Positions 54,531-63,464 of a stretch of 64,000 bases of DNA are shown here, in pieces. The translations under genes and the position numbers were made by a program. Source of the DNA: JBQTII01 sp052388275 (GTDB taxonomy: Bacteria > Actinomycetota > Actinomycetes > Sporichthyales > Sporichthyaceae); NCBI GenBank assembly GCA_052388275.1, contig JBQTII010000063.1, positions 37,257 through 101,256 on the forward strand, given 5' to 3'. A model generated the notes under the pieces. It ran no database searches. It was not told where the DNA came from and saw only the letters and a list, made by a program, of their open reading frames with translations. The first letter of the stretch is position 1. Every line of letters starts with the position of its first letter.

Positions 54531-55634
54531 ATGGGGGCGCCCACGTGCAGGGACCGCGCGGGCGCGGAGGCGATCGCGATGACAGTGGACGAGGACAAGC
54601 TCCACCAGCTGCTCGGACGGTTCGTCACCGATGCCGGTGGCGCCTTCCAGGCGATCGGCGCGGTGATCGGGGACCGGCTCGGTCTCTATCGCGCGCTGGC
54701 GGAGGTGATGCCGGCGAGCGCCGATGAGGTGGCGGCGGCGGCCGGCGCCGATCCGCGCCACGTGCGGGAATGGCTCAGTGCGCAGGCGGCCGGTGGGTAC
54801 GTCACCTACGACGGCGCGAGCGGCCAATTCCTGCTCGACGCCGAACAGAACTTCGCGCTGGCCGATCCGGACGGGATGCAGATCGCCGCGGCCTTCCACA
54901 TTCCGGTGGCGGTGACCAAGAACATCGACGCGGTGACCGAAGCGGTCCGGACCGGGAGCGGCTTCGGCTGGCACCAGCACGACCCCGGCCTGTTCGAAGG
55001 CACCGAACGCTTCTTCCGCCCCGGCTACGTGGCCAACCTGACCTCGTCGTGGATCCCGGCACTGGACGGGGTGGCGGAAAAACTGCAGGCCGGTGCGCAG
55101 GTCGCCGACGTCGGCTGCGGGCACGGCTCCTCAACGCTCTTGCTGGCCTCGACTTACCCGAACTCCCGAGTCACGGGCTTTGACTATCACGGTCCATCGA
55201 TCGACATGGCGCGCAAACGTGCCGCCGATGCCGGCCTGGCCGCACGCGCCAACTTCGAGGTGGCCTCCGCGGCGGACTTTCCCGGCGAGGACTACGACCT
55301 CGTGGCGATCTTTGACGCGTTGCACGACATGCCGGACCCACTCGGCGCCGCCCGGCATATCCGAGCGGTACTCAAGACCGACGGCACCTTCCTGCTCGTG
55401 GAGCCGTACGCGCAGGACAACCTCGAGGACAACCTGAACCCGGTGGGCCGGCTGTTCTACGGCGCCTCGTCCGTGGTCTGCGTCGCGCACTCGATGACCG
55501 CGGAACCCCGCGCAGCTCTCGGCGCCCAGGCCGGCGAAGGACGCCTGACGGCGCTGCTCCACGAGGCGGGGTTCACCCGGGTTCGCCGGGCCACCGCGAC
55601 ACCGTTCAACCTCATCCTGGAGGCTCGCCCCTGA
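54531..55634 (+). CDS. SAM-dependent class I methyltransferase with winged-helix N-domain
   Basis: A 367-residue methyltransferase. The N-terminal dimerisation/winged-helix part (DEDKLHQLLGRFVTDAGGAF, then SADEVAAAAGADPRHVREWL) resembles O-methyltransferases. The Rossmann core has motif I QVADVGCGHGSSTLLLA, then VTGFDYHGPSIDMA, VAIFDALHDMPDP and FLLVEPYAQDN. AAGGAG precedes ATG 54531; ATG 54579, with GCGGAGG upstream, would remove 16 non-conserved residues and is equally likely. It sits at the outer edge of the decayed element. Substrate unknown; relatives are mycobacterial Rv2258c-like proteins. Confidence 0.82.
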   Translation: MGAPTCRDRAGAEAIAMTVDEDKLHQLLGRFVTDAGGAFQAIGAVIGDRLGLYRALAEVMPASADEVAAAAGADPRHVREWLSAQAAGGYVTYDGASGQFLLDAEQNFALADPDGMQIAAAFHIPVAVTKNIDAVTEAVRTGSGFGWHQHDPGLFEGTERFFRPGYVANLTSSWIPALDGVAEKLQAGAQVADVGCGHGSSTLLLASTYPNSRVTGFDYHGPSIDMARKRAADAGLAARANFEVASAADFPGEDYDLVAIFDALHDMPDPLGAARHIRAVLKTDGTFLLVEPYAQDNLEDNLNPVGRLFYGASSVVCVAHSMTAEPRAALGAQAGEGRLTALLHEAGFTRVRRATATPFNLILEARP

Positions 55635-55647
55635 CCGGGGTGGGGTA

Positions 55648-56760
55648 CTACAGCTTGCCGAGTGCCTGCTTCAGATCCGCCCAGAGGTCCTCGGCGTTCT
55701 CTATCCCGACCGACATCCGCACCAGGCCCTCGGGCACGGTGGATGACTCCCCGGGCCATCGGCGGCGGCGTTCCAACGTCGATTCGACGCCGCCCAGAGA
55801 AGTCGCGTTAACCCAGAGCCGGGTCGCCGCGCAGAATGCGTCGGCGGTGGCGGCATCGGCGAACTCGACGGAGATCATCGCGCCAAAGCCGCGCATCTGC
55901 GCTGCCGCTCGTGCGTGCCCCGGGTCGCTCGGCAGACCCGGGTAGCGCACCAGGCCCACGGCGGGGTGCGCGGCCAGCCGCGGGGCCAGTACCCCTGCGT
56001 TCGCGCTGGCCCGCTCCAGTCGCAGATGCAGGGTGCGTAGGCCGCGTAGTGCGAGCCAGCACTCCAATGGTCCGGGAATCGCCCCGTGCAACCGCCGAAA
56101 GCCATCGAGCTGACGCCAGGTCGATTCCTGCGCGCACACCAGCGCACCCAGCACCGCATCGGAATGCCCGGCGATGAACTTCGTCGCCGAGTGCATGACG
56201 AGGTGCGCGCCCAGCTCCAGCGGTCGTTGCCCGAATGGGGTCGCGAAGGTGTTGTCGACCACGACCAGCGGGCCCGCGGACCGGGCCCCGGCGCAGATCG
56301 CGGGGAGATCGGCTATCTCAAGGGCGGGATTGGTGGGGGATTCAAGCAGCACCAAATCCGCCCCCTGGGCCGCGGCGAGTACCGCGCCGGTGTCCGCGAC
56401 GTCGACCAGGCGCACCGTCAGCCCGTGGCGTTGCTCCGCCTGTGCCAGCTGCCCCAGCGTGCCGAGATAGGCGTGCCTGGGGGCCACGACGACGCCGTCG
56501 GGCGGGATGAGCGAGAGCAGGGCGTTGATTGCTCCCAGGCCCGACGCGAAGGCCAGGCCGTGTCCGCCCTCGAGTTCACCGAGGGCCTGCTCGAACGCCT
56601 GCCAAGTCGGATTGCCGTAGCGCCCGTACTCCAACTCGCCCCCGGCGACGAAGGTGGAGGCAAGTATCAGCGGGTGATTCAGCGGGGCGTCCGGGACGTG
56701 CACCGGCCGGCCGCTGGTCACCGCGAGAGTCTCCAGCGAGAGTGCGGGCTTCTCGGTCAC
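55648..56760 (-). CDS. Cys/Met metabolism PLP-dependent enzyme (cystathionine gamma-lyase/synthase family)
   Basis: A 370-residue fold-type I PLP enzyme of transsulfuration. YGRYGNPTWQAFEQALGELE is the N-terminal substrate region, AFASGLGAINALLSLI the phosphate-binding segment, VDNTFATPFGQRPLELGAHL the Asp that pairs with the pyridine nitrogen, HSATKFIAGHSD the Schiff-base Lys, and NATSLGGVESTLERR the C-terminal signature. GTG 56760 was chosen; the upstream frame is Arg-rich shadow. Lyase versus synthase cannot be decided by eye. It is 22 bp downstream of the IclR gene on the same strand. Confidence 0.87.
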   Translation of the reverse strand: MTEKPALSLETLAVTSGRPVHVPDAPLNHPLILASTFVAGGELEYGRYGNPTWQAFEQALGELEGGHGLAFASGLGAINALLSLIPPDGVVVAPRHAYLGTLGQLAQAEQRHGLTVRLVDVADTGAVLAAAQGADLVLLESPTNPALEIADLPAICAGARSAGPLVVVDNTFATPFGQRPLELGAHLVMHSATKFIAGHSDAVLGALVCAQESTWRQLDGFRRLHGAIPGPLECWLALRGLRTLHLRLERASANAGVLAPRLAAHPAVGLVRYPGLPSDPGHARAAAQMRGFGAMISVEFADAATADAFCAATRLWVNATSLGGVESTLERRRRWPGESSTVPEGLVRMSVGIENAEDLWADLKQALGKL

Positions 56761-56782
56761 GGCCCCATCCTCGGTCCCACGC

Positions 56783-57634
56783 TCAACGCCGCGCCCGAGT
56801 GGGAGCTGCAGGGCGGCGCGCGCCGGGGCGCAGCGCCGGCGCCGGAAGATGCTCGCCCTCTTCGGTCCCGCCATTGCGTCGCAGTGCCTCGGTCAGGCGA
56901 TCTGCCGCGCCGAGGACCGCGGTGGCGTGCAGGCGCCCGGGGGAGCGGGTGAGGCGGTCCAGTGGCCCGGACACCGACACTGCGGCGACGACGCGGTGGG
57001 TGGGTCCGCGCACCGGCGCGGACACCGAGGCGACTCCGGCCTCCCGTTCGGAGACGCTCTGTGCCCAGCCTCGGCGACGAACCGCGGCCAGCGTCGTGGC
57101 CTCGAACACCGCGCCTTGCAGGCCGCGGTGCAATCGCTCGGGTTCCTCCCACGCCAGCAACACCTGGGCGGCCGAACCCGCCGTCATCGGCAGGGCCGCG
57201 CCGACGGGAACGGTGTCGCGCAATCCCGACAGGCGCTCAGCGGCCGCCACACAGATCCGCTGTTCGCCCTGGCGCCGGTAGAGCTGCGCGCTCTCCCCGG
57301 TGACGTCGCGTAGGTGGACCAAGACCCCGGCGGCGGCGGCGAGCAGGCGGTCCTCGCCGGCGGCGGCGGCAAGTTCGGCCAGCCGCGGGCCCAGGACGAA
57401 ACGGCCTTGCAGGTCGCGGGCGACGAGCCGATGGTGCTCGAGAGCAACCGCCAGTCGGTGCGCGGTGGGTCGGGCCAGACCGGTCGCCGTGACCAGACCG
57501 GCCAGGGTTGACGGGCCTGCCTCGAGGGCGCTCAGAACCAAGGCGGCCTTGTTCAGGACCCCGACTCCGCTCTCGCGTTCGGCCCTGCTCTCCGCGCCCT
57601 GGCCGCCGACCCGGTCCGGTGTAGAGTTGTCCAT
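56783..57634 (-). CDS. IclR-family regulator divergent from leuCD (NdgR/LtbR-like)
   Basis: A 283-residue regulator. The N-terminal winged helix-turn-helix is GVGVLNKAALVLSALEAGPS and LATGLARPTAHRLAVALE-like sequence (printed here as TATGLARPTAHRLAVALEHH), and the C-terminal effector domain includes RDVTGESAQLYRRQGEQRIC. The last ~40 residues are Arg/Pro-rich, longer than usual. ATG 57634 matches the family MDNS start; the frame upstream is spurious. Genes of this type next to leuCD (NdgR in streptomycetes, LtbR in corynebacteria) control leucine genes, and the divergent layout here is the same. Role inferred from synteny. Confidence 0.88.
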   Translation of the reverse strand: MDNSTPDRVGGQGAESRAERESGVGVLNKAALVLSALEAGPSTLAGLVTATGLARPTAHRLAVALEHHRLVARDLQGRFVLGPRLAELAAAAGEDRLLAAAAGVLVHLRDVTGESAQLYRRQGEQRICVAAAERLSGLRDTVPVGAALPMTAGSAAQVLLAWEEPERLHRGLQGAVFEATTLAAVRRRGWAQSVSEREAGVASVSAPVRGPTHRVVAAVSVSGPLDRLTRSPGRLHATAVLGAADRLTEALRRNGGTEEGEHLPAPALRPGARRPAAPTRARR

Positions 57635-57723
57635 GGATTGATACTGCCGTCTCGCGATCCGAGACACAAGAGAGATCCGCACCTCGCCGCCCGCGGGTGC
57701 ACGAAGAAGATGAAGGAGAGGCC
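57635..57723. promoter_or_regulatory. Divergent IclR/leuC control region with a small dyad
   Basis: An 89-bp region must hold both promoters. GTCTCG-CGATC-CGAGAC at 57649-57665 is a 6-bp dyad and the best candidate for the regulator's site. AAGGAGAGG lies before the leuC ATG. Confidence 0.5.
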
Positions 57724-59132
57724 ATGGGCCGCACGCTTGCCGAGAAGATCTGGGACGCGCACGTGGTGCGTCGCGCCGAGGGAGAACCGGATCTGCTCTA
57801 CATCGACCTGCACCTCGTCCACGAGGTCACCAGCCCGCAGGCCTTTGATGGCCTGCGCGCAGCGGGCCGCCCGGTGCGCCGCCCCGACCTGACGCTGGCC
57901 ACCGAGGACCACAACACCCCGACCCTCGACATCGACAAGCCGATCGCTGATCCGGTCTCGCGCGCGCAGATCGAAGCGCTGCGCAAGAACTGCGCGGAGT
58001 TCGGTGTCCGGTTACATTCCCTCGGCGACGTGGACCAGGGCATCGTGCATGTGGTGGGCCCGCAGTTGGGCATTACCCAACCCGGCATGACGATCGTGTG
58101 CGGCGATAGCCACACCTCGACCCACGGTGCGTTCGGTGCGCTCGCCTTCGGCATCGGCACCAGCGAGGTCGAGCACGTACTCGCGACCCAGACGCTGCCG
58201 CTCGCGCCCTTCAAGACGATGGCGATCAACGTCGAGGGCGCACTTGCCGACGGTGTCACGGCGAAGGACATCATCCTGGCGGTGATCGCCAAGATCGGGA
58301 CCGGCGGCGGTCAAGGCTACGTGCTGGAGTACCGCGGCGCAGCGATCCGTGCGCTGTCCAGGGAGGGTCGTCTGACGGTCTGCAACAGGTCGATCGAGGC
58401 GGGGGCCCGGCGGGTCTGGTCGCTCCCGACCAGACCACCTTCGACTACGTCAAAGGCCGTCCGCACGCCCCGGCGCCGGGCACTGCCTGGGATGCGGCAG
58501 AGCAGGCCTGGCGCGAGCTCTACACCGACGAGGACGCCGCCTTCGACGCCGTGGTCGACATCGACGCCTCGTCGTTGACCCCCTTCGTCACGTGGGGCAC
58601 CAACCCGGGTCAGGGTGCGCCGCTGGGTGCGAGCGTGCCGGACCCGGCGACGATGTCCGATTTCAGTGAACGCACCGCCGCCGAACGGGCCCTGGAGTAC
58701 ATGGGGCTGACGGCGGGTCAGCCGATGCGCGAGATCAAGGTCGACACCGTCTTCGTCGGCTCGTGCACCAACGGGCGCATTGAGGACCTGCGCGCCGCGG
58801 CGCAGGTTCTGCACGGACGTCAGGTGGCCGACGGTGTCCGCATGCTCGTCGTGCCCGGTTCGGCCCGAGTACGTCTGCAGGCAGAACTGGAGGGCCTGGA
58901 CAAGGTCTTCACCGCTGCCGGCGCGGAGTGGCGTTTCGCGGGTTGCTCGATGTGCCTGGGCATGAACCCCGACACGTTGGCTCCCGGCGAGCGCAGCGCC
59001 TCGACGTCGAACCGCAACTTCGAGGGCCGGCAAGGCAAGGGCGGGCGCACGCATCTGGTCTCGCCCCTGGTTGCCGCCGCCACCGCGGTCACCGGTCACC
59101 TGTGTGCCCCCGCCGACCTGACAGGAGAGTGA
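57724..59132 (+). CDS. leuC: 3-isopropylmalate dehydratase large subunit, frameshifted
   Basis: Aconitase-type [4Fe-4S] enzyme isomerising isopropylmalate with LeuD. Repaired length is 469 residues, normal for the family. VCGDSHTSTHGAFGALAFGI, FVGSCTNGRIEDLRAAAQVL and EWRFAGCSMCLGMNPDTLAP carry the cluster Cys residues. The frame shifts near base 58410: up to SIEAGAR it is in one frame and from AGLVAPDQTTFDYVKGRPHA in the next, needing one G restored. Within 40 bases upstream, two positions that are Met in other LeuC proteins (SMEGR, CNMSI) are Arg (AGG instead of ATG). This cluster of changes in an otherwise perfect gene suggests sequence error, but decay is possible. Strict callers will give 57724-58578 and a second piece starting near 58551. 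Confidence 0.88.
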
Positions 59133-59133
59133 A

Positions 59134-59739
59134 ATGGAAGCCTTCACCACGCACACCGGCCGGATGGTTCCGTTGCGTCGTAGCAACGTCGACACCGACC
59201 AGATCATCCCGGCGGAATACCTCAAGCGGATCACCCGGGACGGGTTCGAGGACGGCCTGTTCGCCGCGTGGCGCAAGGACCCCGACTTCGTCCTCAACGA
59301 TCCGGCGCGCGCGGGTGCGAGCGTGCTCGTCGCCGGTCCCGACTTCGGCACCGGGTCCTCCCGCGAACACGCGGTCTGGGCGTTGCAGAACTACGGCTTC
59401 AAGGTCGTGATCTCCCCGCGTTTCGCCGACATCTTCCGCGGGAACTCGGGCAAGGGTGGACTGCTGACGGTGCCTCTGGCACAAGAGGTAGTGGATGAGC
59501 TGTGGGCGGGCGCTGAAGCGGATCCCAACACCGAGATCACGGTTGATCTGATCACTCGCACAGTGCGATGTGGAGATATCGATACTGCCTTCGAGATCGA
59601 TGACTACACCCGTTGGCGTCTGCTGGAAGGCCTTGACGACATTGGTTTGACGCTGCGCCATGCGGATGACATCGCGACATTCGAGTCTCGGCGCCCGCAG
59701 CGGCTTCCGGCGGCGTTGCCCGTACGTTCGGCGCAGTGA
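59134..59739 (+). CDS. leuD: 3-isopropylmalate dehydratase small subunit
   Basis: Swivel-domain partner of LeuC, 201 residues. RSNVDTDQIIPAEYLKRITR, ILN-type segment FVLNDPARAGASVLVAGPDF, and GTGSSREHAVWALQNYGFK (substrate loop) followed by ISPRFADIFRGNSGKGG are complete. It starts 1 nt after the leuC stop with GGAGAG upstream. Intact leuD argues that the pathway is in use and makes the leuC lesion suspicious. Confidence 0.95.
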   Translation: MEAFTTHTGRMVPLRRSNVDTDQIIPAEYLKRITRDGFEDGLFAAWRKDPDFVLNDPARAGASVLVAGPDFGTGSSREHAVWALQNYGFKVVISPRFADIFRGNSGKGGLLTVPLAQEVVDELWAGAEADPNTEITVDLITRTVRCGDIDTAFEIDDYTRWRLLEGLDDIGLTLRHADDIATFESRRPQRLPAALPVRSAQ

Positions 59740-59765
59740 TCGACACGGCGCGCGGAAACTACCGC

Positions 59766-59806
59766 CGACGCCGGATTCCCTTTGTCCGCAAGGGAATCAG
59801 GCGTCG
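59766..59806 (+). terminator. Strong hairpin after leuCD
   Basis: A 17-bp stem with one mismatch, arms 59766-59782 and 59790-59806, loop TGTCCGC. A second smaller dyad CGAGTC/GACTCG follows at 59805-59822. There is no T-tract, as is common in this group. Confidence 0.7.
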
Positions 59807-59923
59807 AGTCCGTCGCGACTCGACTTCCTGTGGTGTGCGATGTGGACCTCAGGTCGCCAGTGGATCCCGTTGATTACGCGCTATACCGCGCCGCGACACA
59901 ACATGCGTTCAACGGCGCGGTGA

Positions 59924-59952
59924 TTGTTTCCGCACTCCGTTACGCCTAACTT
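59924..59952 (+). promoter_or_regulatory. Putative hupB promoter
   Basis: TTGTTT (59924-59929), a 17-nt spacer, TAACTT (59947-59952). The predicted start would leave a leader of about 40 nt before the hupB ATG. Confidence 0.5.
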
Positions 59953-60000
59953 TTCGAGAAGCCGGGCCTCCTGGAGCCCGTATGGCGTCGGAGGGACGCA

Positions 60001-60750
60001 ATGAACAAGACACAGCTGATCGACGAGCTGGCTACCCGGTTCGAGGGGAACAAGAAGGCGGCAGCCGCAGCTCTCGATGCCGTCGTCGACACGATCACCC
60101 GCGCGGTTGCCAAGGGGGAGAGGGTCGGCATCACCGGTTTCGGTGTGTTCGAGAAGGTCGAGCGACCCGCTCGCATTGCTCGGAACCCCATGACGGGCGC
60201 TCAGGTCAAGGTGAAGAAGACCTCGGTCCCGCGCTTCAAGGCGGGGACGGCATTCAAGGAGGTCGTCAGCGGGGCCAAGAAGCTTCCCCGTCAGGCGGCC
60301 GCCGCGGTGACCTCGGCCCCCGCTGCAACTCGCGTCACGGCAGCTGCTGCCGCGGCCGGGCGCACGGTGGTCAAGGCTGCAGCCAAGAAGGCTCCGGCCA
60401 AGGCCACCACCACGAAGGCTGTTGCCAAGAAGGCCCCGGCCAAGAAGGCTCCTGCCAAGAAGGCCGTGGCGAAGAAGGCCCCGGCCAAGAAGGCTGTGGC
60501 CAAGAAGGCTCCCGCCAAGAAGGCTGTTGCGAAGAAGGCCCCGGCCAAGAAGGCTGTTGCGAAGAAGGCTCCCGCCAAGAAGGCCGTGGCGAAGAAGGCC
60601 CCGGCCAAGAAGGTTGTTGCCAAGAAGGCTCCCGCCAAGAAGGCTGTGGCCAAGAAGGCTCCCGCCAAGAAGGCCGTGGCGAGGAAGGCTCCGGTCCGCA
60701 AGGCTGTTGCCAAGAAGGCTCCGGTCAAGAAGGTCGCGGCCGCCAAGTAG
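60001..60750 (+). CDS. hupB: HU-family nucleoid protein with long Lys/Ala/Pro tail
   Basis: DNA-compacting protein of 249 residues. Residues 1-90 are the HU fold: MNKTQLIDELATRFEGNKKA, GERVGITGFGVFEKVERPAR, IARNPMTGAQVKVKKTSVPR. After an Ala-rich linker (~95-125) comes a histone-H1-like tail of about twelve near-decapeptide repeats KKAPAKKAVA, drifting to ARKAPVRKAVA at the end. At DNA level the tail is a run of ~30-bp repeats, prone to length change. GGAGGGACGC precedes ATG 60001. Mycobacterial HupB has the same plan and is modified on tail lysines. The gene ends with TAG. Confidence 0.95.
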   Translation: MNKTQLIDELATRFEGNKKAAAAALDAVVDTITRAVAKGERVGITGFGVFEKVERPARIARNPMTGAQVKVKKTSVPRFKAGTAFKEVVSGAKKLPRQAAAAVTSAPAATRVTAAAAAAGRTVVKAAAKKAPAKATTTKAVAKKAPAKKAPAKKAVAKKAPAKKAVAKKAPAKKAVAKKAPAKKAVAKKAPAKKAVAKKAPAKKVVAKKAPAKKAVAKKAPAKKAVARKAPVRKAVAKKAPVKKVAAAK

Positions 60751-60770
60751 GTCGCACCCGAACGCGTATC

Positions 60771-60798
60771 GGCGTCGTCCGCAGCTGCGGGCGACGCC
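60771..60798. terminator. Bidirectional hairpin between hupB and fbiD
   Basis: GGCGTCGTCCGCAG and its near-perfect complement CTGCGGGCGACGCC form a stem of up to ~12 bp between convergent genes. No T-run. Confidence 0.6.
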
Positions 60799-60807
60799 GT
60801 TCGCGTG

Positions 60808-61497
60808 TCAGGGTCGCAGTGCAGCGCGCACGGATTTCGGCAACGAGGCGTAGGCCCGTGCCGTGTACGCGCCCACTCCCATGTTCAGCGCTGCCGCAAG
60901 GTCGGCGGGGGTGTCCACGTCGCGCCGGATCGACCACACGCTGCCCCCATCGAGTACCCGTGCTCCCTCGGCCACGTGCGCGGCCAGTGAACGGCTGCCA
61001 AAGGCAGGGGTGAAAGCGTGACCAGGAGGAGCCAGGTACAGCGTGCTACCGGTCCCGGCAGCGTCTGGCACGACCACGGGCCCCGATTGCGCCGTGTCCA
61101 GAGCATGAATGAGGTCGCGCCCGCGTAGCGCCGGCAGATCAGCCGAGAGGGCGCCCACACCATGTCCGGCGCTCGCGGACCGGGCGCCGTAGCGCAGAGC
61201 CGGGTTGAGACCGGCGTCGGGGAGGTCGCGCACCACGTCGGCACCGAGCCCACCGAGTACCTCCGCCGCATGCTGGTCATCTGTCACCACGATCACGCGC
61301 ACCTGCTCCAGTGCGGCAGCAACCGCAACGGTGTCGGCGGCGAAGGCCAGCGCCAAGCGGGGGCGGTGCTCACCGGCCAACTCGGCCAACCGGGATTTCG
61401 CCAGCTCCAGGCGCTTGACCGGGACGACGAGCGTCCACCAGCTGCGATTCGCTGGACGCGCTGCGGCCGTGGCTGCGGAAGAATCGCTCATCACCAT
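60808..61497 (-). CDS. fbiD: Phosphoenolpyruvate guanylyltransferase of coenzyme F420 synthesis
   Basis: A 229-residue CofC/FbiD-type nucleotidyltransferase that activates phosphoenolpyruvate with GTP for dehydro-F420 synthesis. WTLVVPVKRLELAKSRLAEL at the start, VRVIVVTDDQHAAEVLGGLG, GLNPALRYGARSA, GALSADLPALRGRDLIHAL and VVPDAAGTGSTLYLAPPG are family features. ATG 61497 or ATG 61491. Presence of FbiD implies the cell makes F420, relevant to the LLM-class enzyme at 35881. Divergent from plsC. Confidence 0.9.
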   Translation of the reverse strand: MVMSDSSAATAAARPANRSWWTLVVPVKRLELAKSRLAELAGEHRPRLALAFAADTVAVAAALEQVRVIVVTDDQHAAEVLGGLGADVVRDLPDAGLNPALRYGARSASAGHGVGALSADLPALRGRDLIHALDTAQSGPVVVPDAAGTGSTLYLAPPGHAFTPAFGSRSLAAHVAEGARVLDGGSVWSIRRDVDTPADLAAALNMGVGAYTARAYASLPKSVRAALRP

Positions 61498-61542
61498 GAT
61501 CCTGTCAGGCGAAGGCAACTCACTCGGAGGGATGGGTAGGCC

Positions 61543-62277
61543 ATGGCGGAGCGCAAACGGATCTGGTTTCGCGTGGTGGAAACAGCCGCCATTCCGCTGT
61601 TGCGGGTGTTGACCCGGCGCAACTGGTCGGGGCGAGATCACATCCCCGCGACCGGCGGAGTGGTGATCGCGGCCAATCATCTGTCAAAGATCGATCCGAT
61701 GACGTTCGGTCACTTCGTCTGCAGTACCGGGCGGGTACCGCGTTTTCTCGCAAAGTCGGAACTGTTCTCCCACCGGATCCTCGGGCGGGTCTTCACCGGC
61801 AGTTCGATGATCCCGGTACAACGCGGCAGCGTCGGAGCCGCGCGCTCAGTCGAGATCGCCTGCGCCGCGGTACTCGAGGGTGGATGCGTGGTGGTGTATC
61901 CGGAGGCGACCATCACGCGGGATCCGAACCTGTGGCCGATGGTCGGCAAGACCGGGGCCGCGCGGATCGCGCTGCGCACCGGAGTTCCGGTGATTCCCGC
62001 CGCGCACTGGGGCGAGCAGGCCATCCTGGCGCCGTACGCACGCAGGCCGTCGCTGTGGCCGCGTCACCTCGTCCATGCGCGCGCAGGGCGCCCGGTCGAT
62101 CTCGAGGATCTTCGTGGCCGACCCGAAACTGCAGAGTTGGTCGCGCAGGCGACCGAGCGCATCATGGCGGCCATCACCGCCGAGCTGGAGGTCATCCGCG
62201 CGCAGCGCGCTCCGGCGACACGCTTCGACCCGCGCACAGCCGGACTGCCGGAGTACGGACACCCCGACCAGAGGTAG
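61543..62277 (+). CDS. plsC: 1-acyl-sn-glycerol-3-phosphate acyltransferase
   Basis: Lysophosphatidate acyltransferase of membrane phospholipid synthesis, 244 residues. The catalytic HxxxxD is in IAANHLSKIDPMTFG. PVQRGSVGAARS and VYPEATITRDPNLWPM are the acceptor-phosphate and EGTRS-equivalent motifs, with VPVIPAAHWGEQAIL after. An N-terminal hydrophobic stretch could associate with the membrane. AGGGATGGG lies before ATG 61543. Placement between fbiD and ddl is common in actinobacteria. The gene ends with TAG. Confidence 0.9.
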   Translation: MAERKRIWFRVVETAAIPLLRVLTRRNWSGRDHIPATGGVVIAANHLSKIDPMTFGHFVCSTGRVPRFLAKSELFSHRILGRVFTGSSMIPVQRGSVGAARSVEIACAAVLEGGCVVVYPEATITRDPNLWPMVGKTGAARIALRTGVPVIPAAHWGEQAILAPYARRPSLWPRHLVHARAGRPVDLEDLRGRPETAELVAQATERIMAAITAELEVIRAQRAPATRFDPRTAGLPEYGHPDQR

Positions 62278-62333
62278 AACTCGGGCTGCCGACGGCCGGT
62301 ATTGATCTTTCGCGGGCGGTAGCGTCCTAGGCC

Positions 62334-63461
62334 ATGCGGACACAGCGCAGACCCCGTGTCGCGGTTCTCTTCGGCGGCAGGTCGTCGGAGCACTGCGCCT
62401 CGTGCGTCTCCGCAGGCAGCGTTCTGCGGGCGATCGACCGCAGTGTGTACGAGGTGATTCCGGTGGGGATAACCACCGAGGGTGCCTGGGTACTCGCGGC
62501 CGATGATCCCGATCAGCTGATGATCCGGGACGGAAACTGGCCTCGGGTCGACGCGCGGCGGCCGGCCGTTGTGCTGCCAGGTGACCCGACCGCCCGGGCG
62601 CTGACGGTCTTCGATGATGGCGCGGCAGCGGGCGCACTCGGCGACATTGACGTCGTCTTCCCGGTGCTGCACGGCCCGTTCGGCGAGGACGGCACCATCC
62701 AGGGGCTGCTCGAACTCGCGGAGCTGCCCTACGTCGGTTCCGGTGTCCTTGCCAGCGCCCTGAGCATGGACAAAGTTCACATGAAGGTCGCGCTCGGCGG
62801 CGCGGGACTGCCGGTGTGCGAGTGCGTGGTCGTCTCCTCGCGGCGCTGGCACAGTGATCCGCAGGGAGTGCGGGCGCAGGTGGCGCAGCTCGGCTGGCCG
62901 GTCTTCGTCAAACCTGCCCGCGGCGGATCCAGCGTCGGTATCAGCAAGGTCAGCGGCCCGCCCGACCTCGACGCCGCAATGGATGGCGCGCGGGAATGGG
63001 ACCCGAAGATCATCATCGAGCCCGCCGTCATCGGCCGCGAGGTCGAATGCGGGGTGCTGGAGGCAGAACGCGATGCGAACGGCACGCAGGGCGCTCCCGA
63101 GGCCAGCGTCGCCGCGGAGATCCGGGTGCGTGGTGATCGGGACTTCTACGACTTCGAGGCCAAGTACCTCGACAACTGCGCCGAGTTCACGGTGCCCGCG
63201 GATCTCTCACCCGATATCGCGGCGCAGGTGCGGTCGCTCTCGATCCGAGCGTTCGAGGCGCTGGGCTGCGAGAGCTTGGCGCGCGCTGACTTTTTCGTGT
63301 GTGCCGACAGCCGAGTGCTCATCAACGAGGTCAACACGATGCCCGGCTTTACCCCGAGCTCGATGTTCCCGCGGATGTGGGCCGCGAGCGGCCTGGGCTA
63401 TTCGGCATTGATTGATCGCCTGTTGCGCACGGCACTGGCGCGGCCTCATGGCCTGCGCTGA
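62334..63461 (+). CDS. ddl: D-alanine--D-alanine ligase
   Basis: ATP-grasp ligase making the D-Ala-D-Ala dipeptide of peptidoglycan, 375 residues. RVAVLFGGRSSEHCASCVSA at the N-terminus (usual SxEHxVS), FPVLHGPFGEDGTIQGLLEL, FVKPARGGSSVGISKV (ATP loop), SLARADFFVCADSRVLINEV and NTMPGFTPSSMFPRMW (Mg and substrate residues) are complete. Nothing indicates the D-Ala-D-Lac variant. ATG 62334 gives the standard N-terminus. Confidence 0.95.
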   Translation: MRTQRRPRVAVLFGGRSSEHCASCVSAGSVLRAIDRSVYEVIPVGITTEGAWVLAADDPDQLMIRDGNWPRVDARRPAVVLPGDPTARALTVFDDGAAAGALGDIDVVFPVLHGPFGEDGTIQGLLELAELPYVGSGVLASALSMDKVHMKVALGGAGLPVCECVVVSSRRWHSDPQGVRAQVAQLGWPVFVKPARGGSSVGISKVSGPPDLDAAMDGAREWDPKIIIEPAVIGREVECGVLEAERDANGTQGAPEASVAAEIRVRGDRDFYDFEAKYLDNCAEFTVPADLSPDIAAQVRSLSIRAFEALGCESLARADFFVCADSRVLINEVNTMPGFTPSSMFPRMWAASGLGYSALIDRLLRTALARPHGLR

Positions 63462-63464
63462 GGG

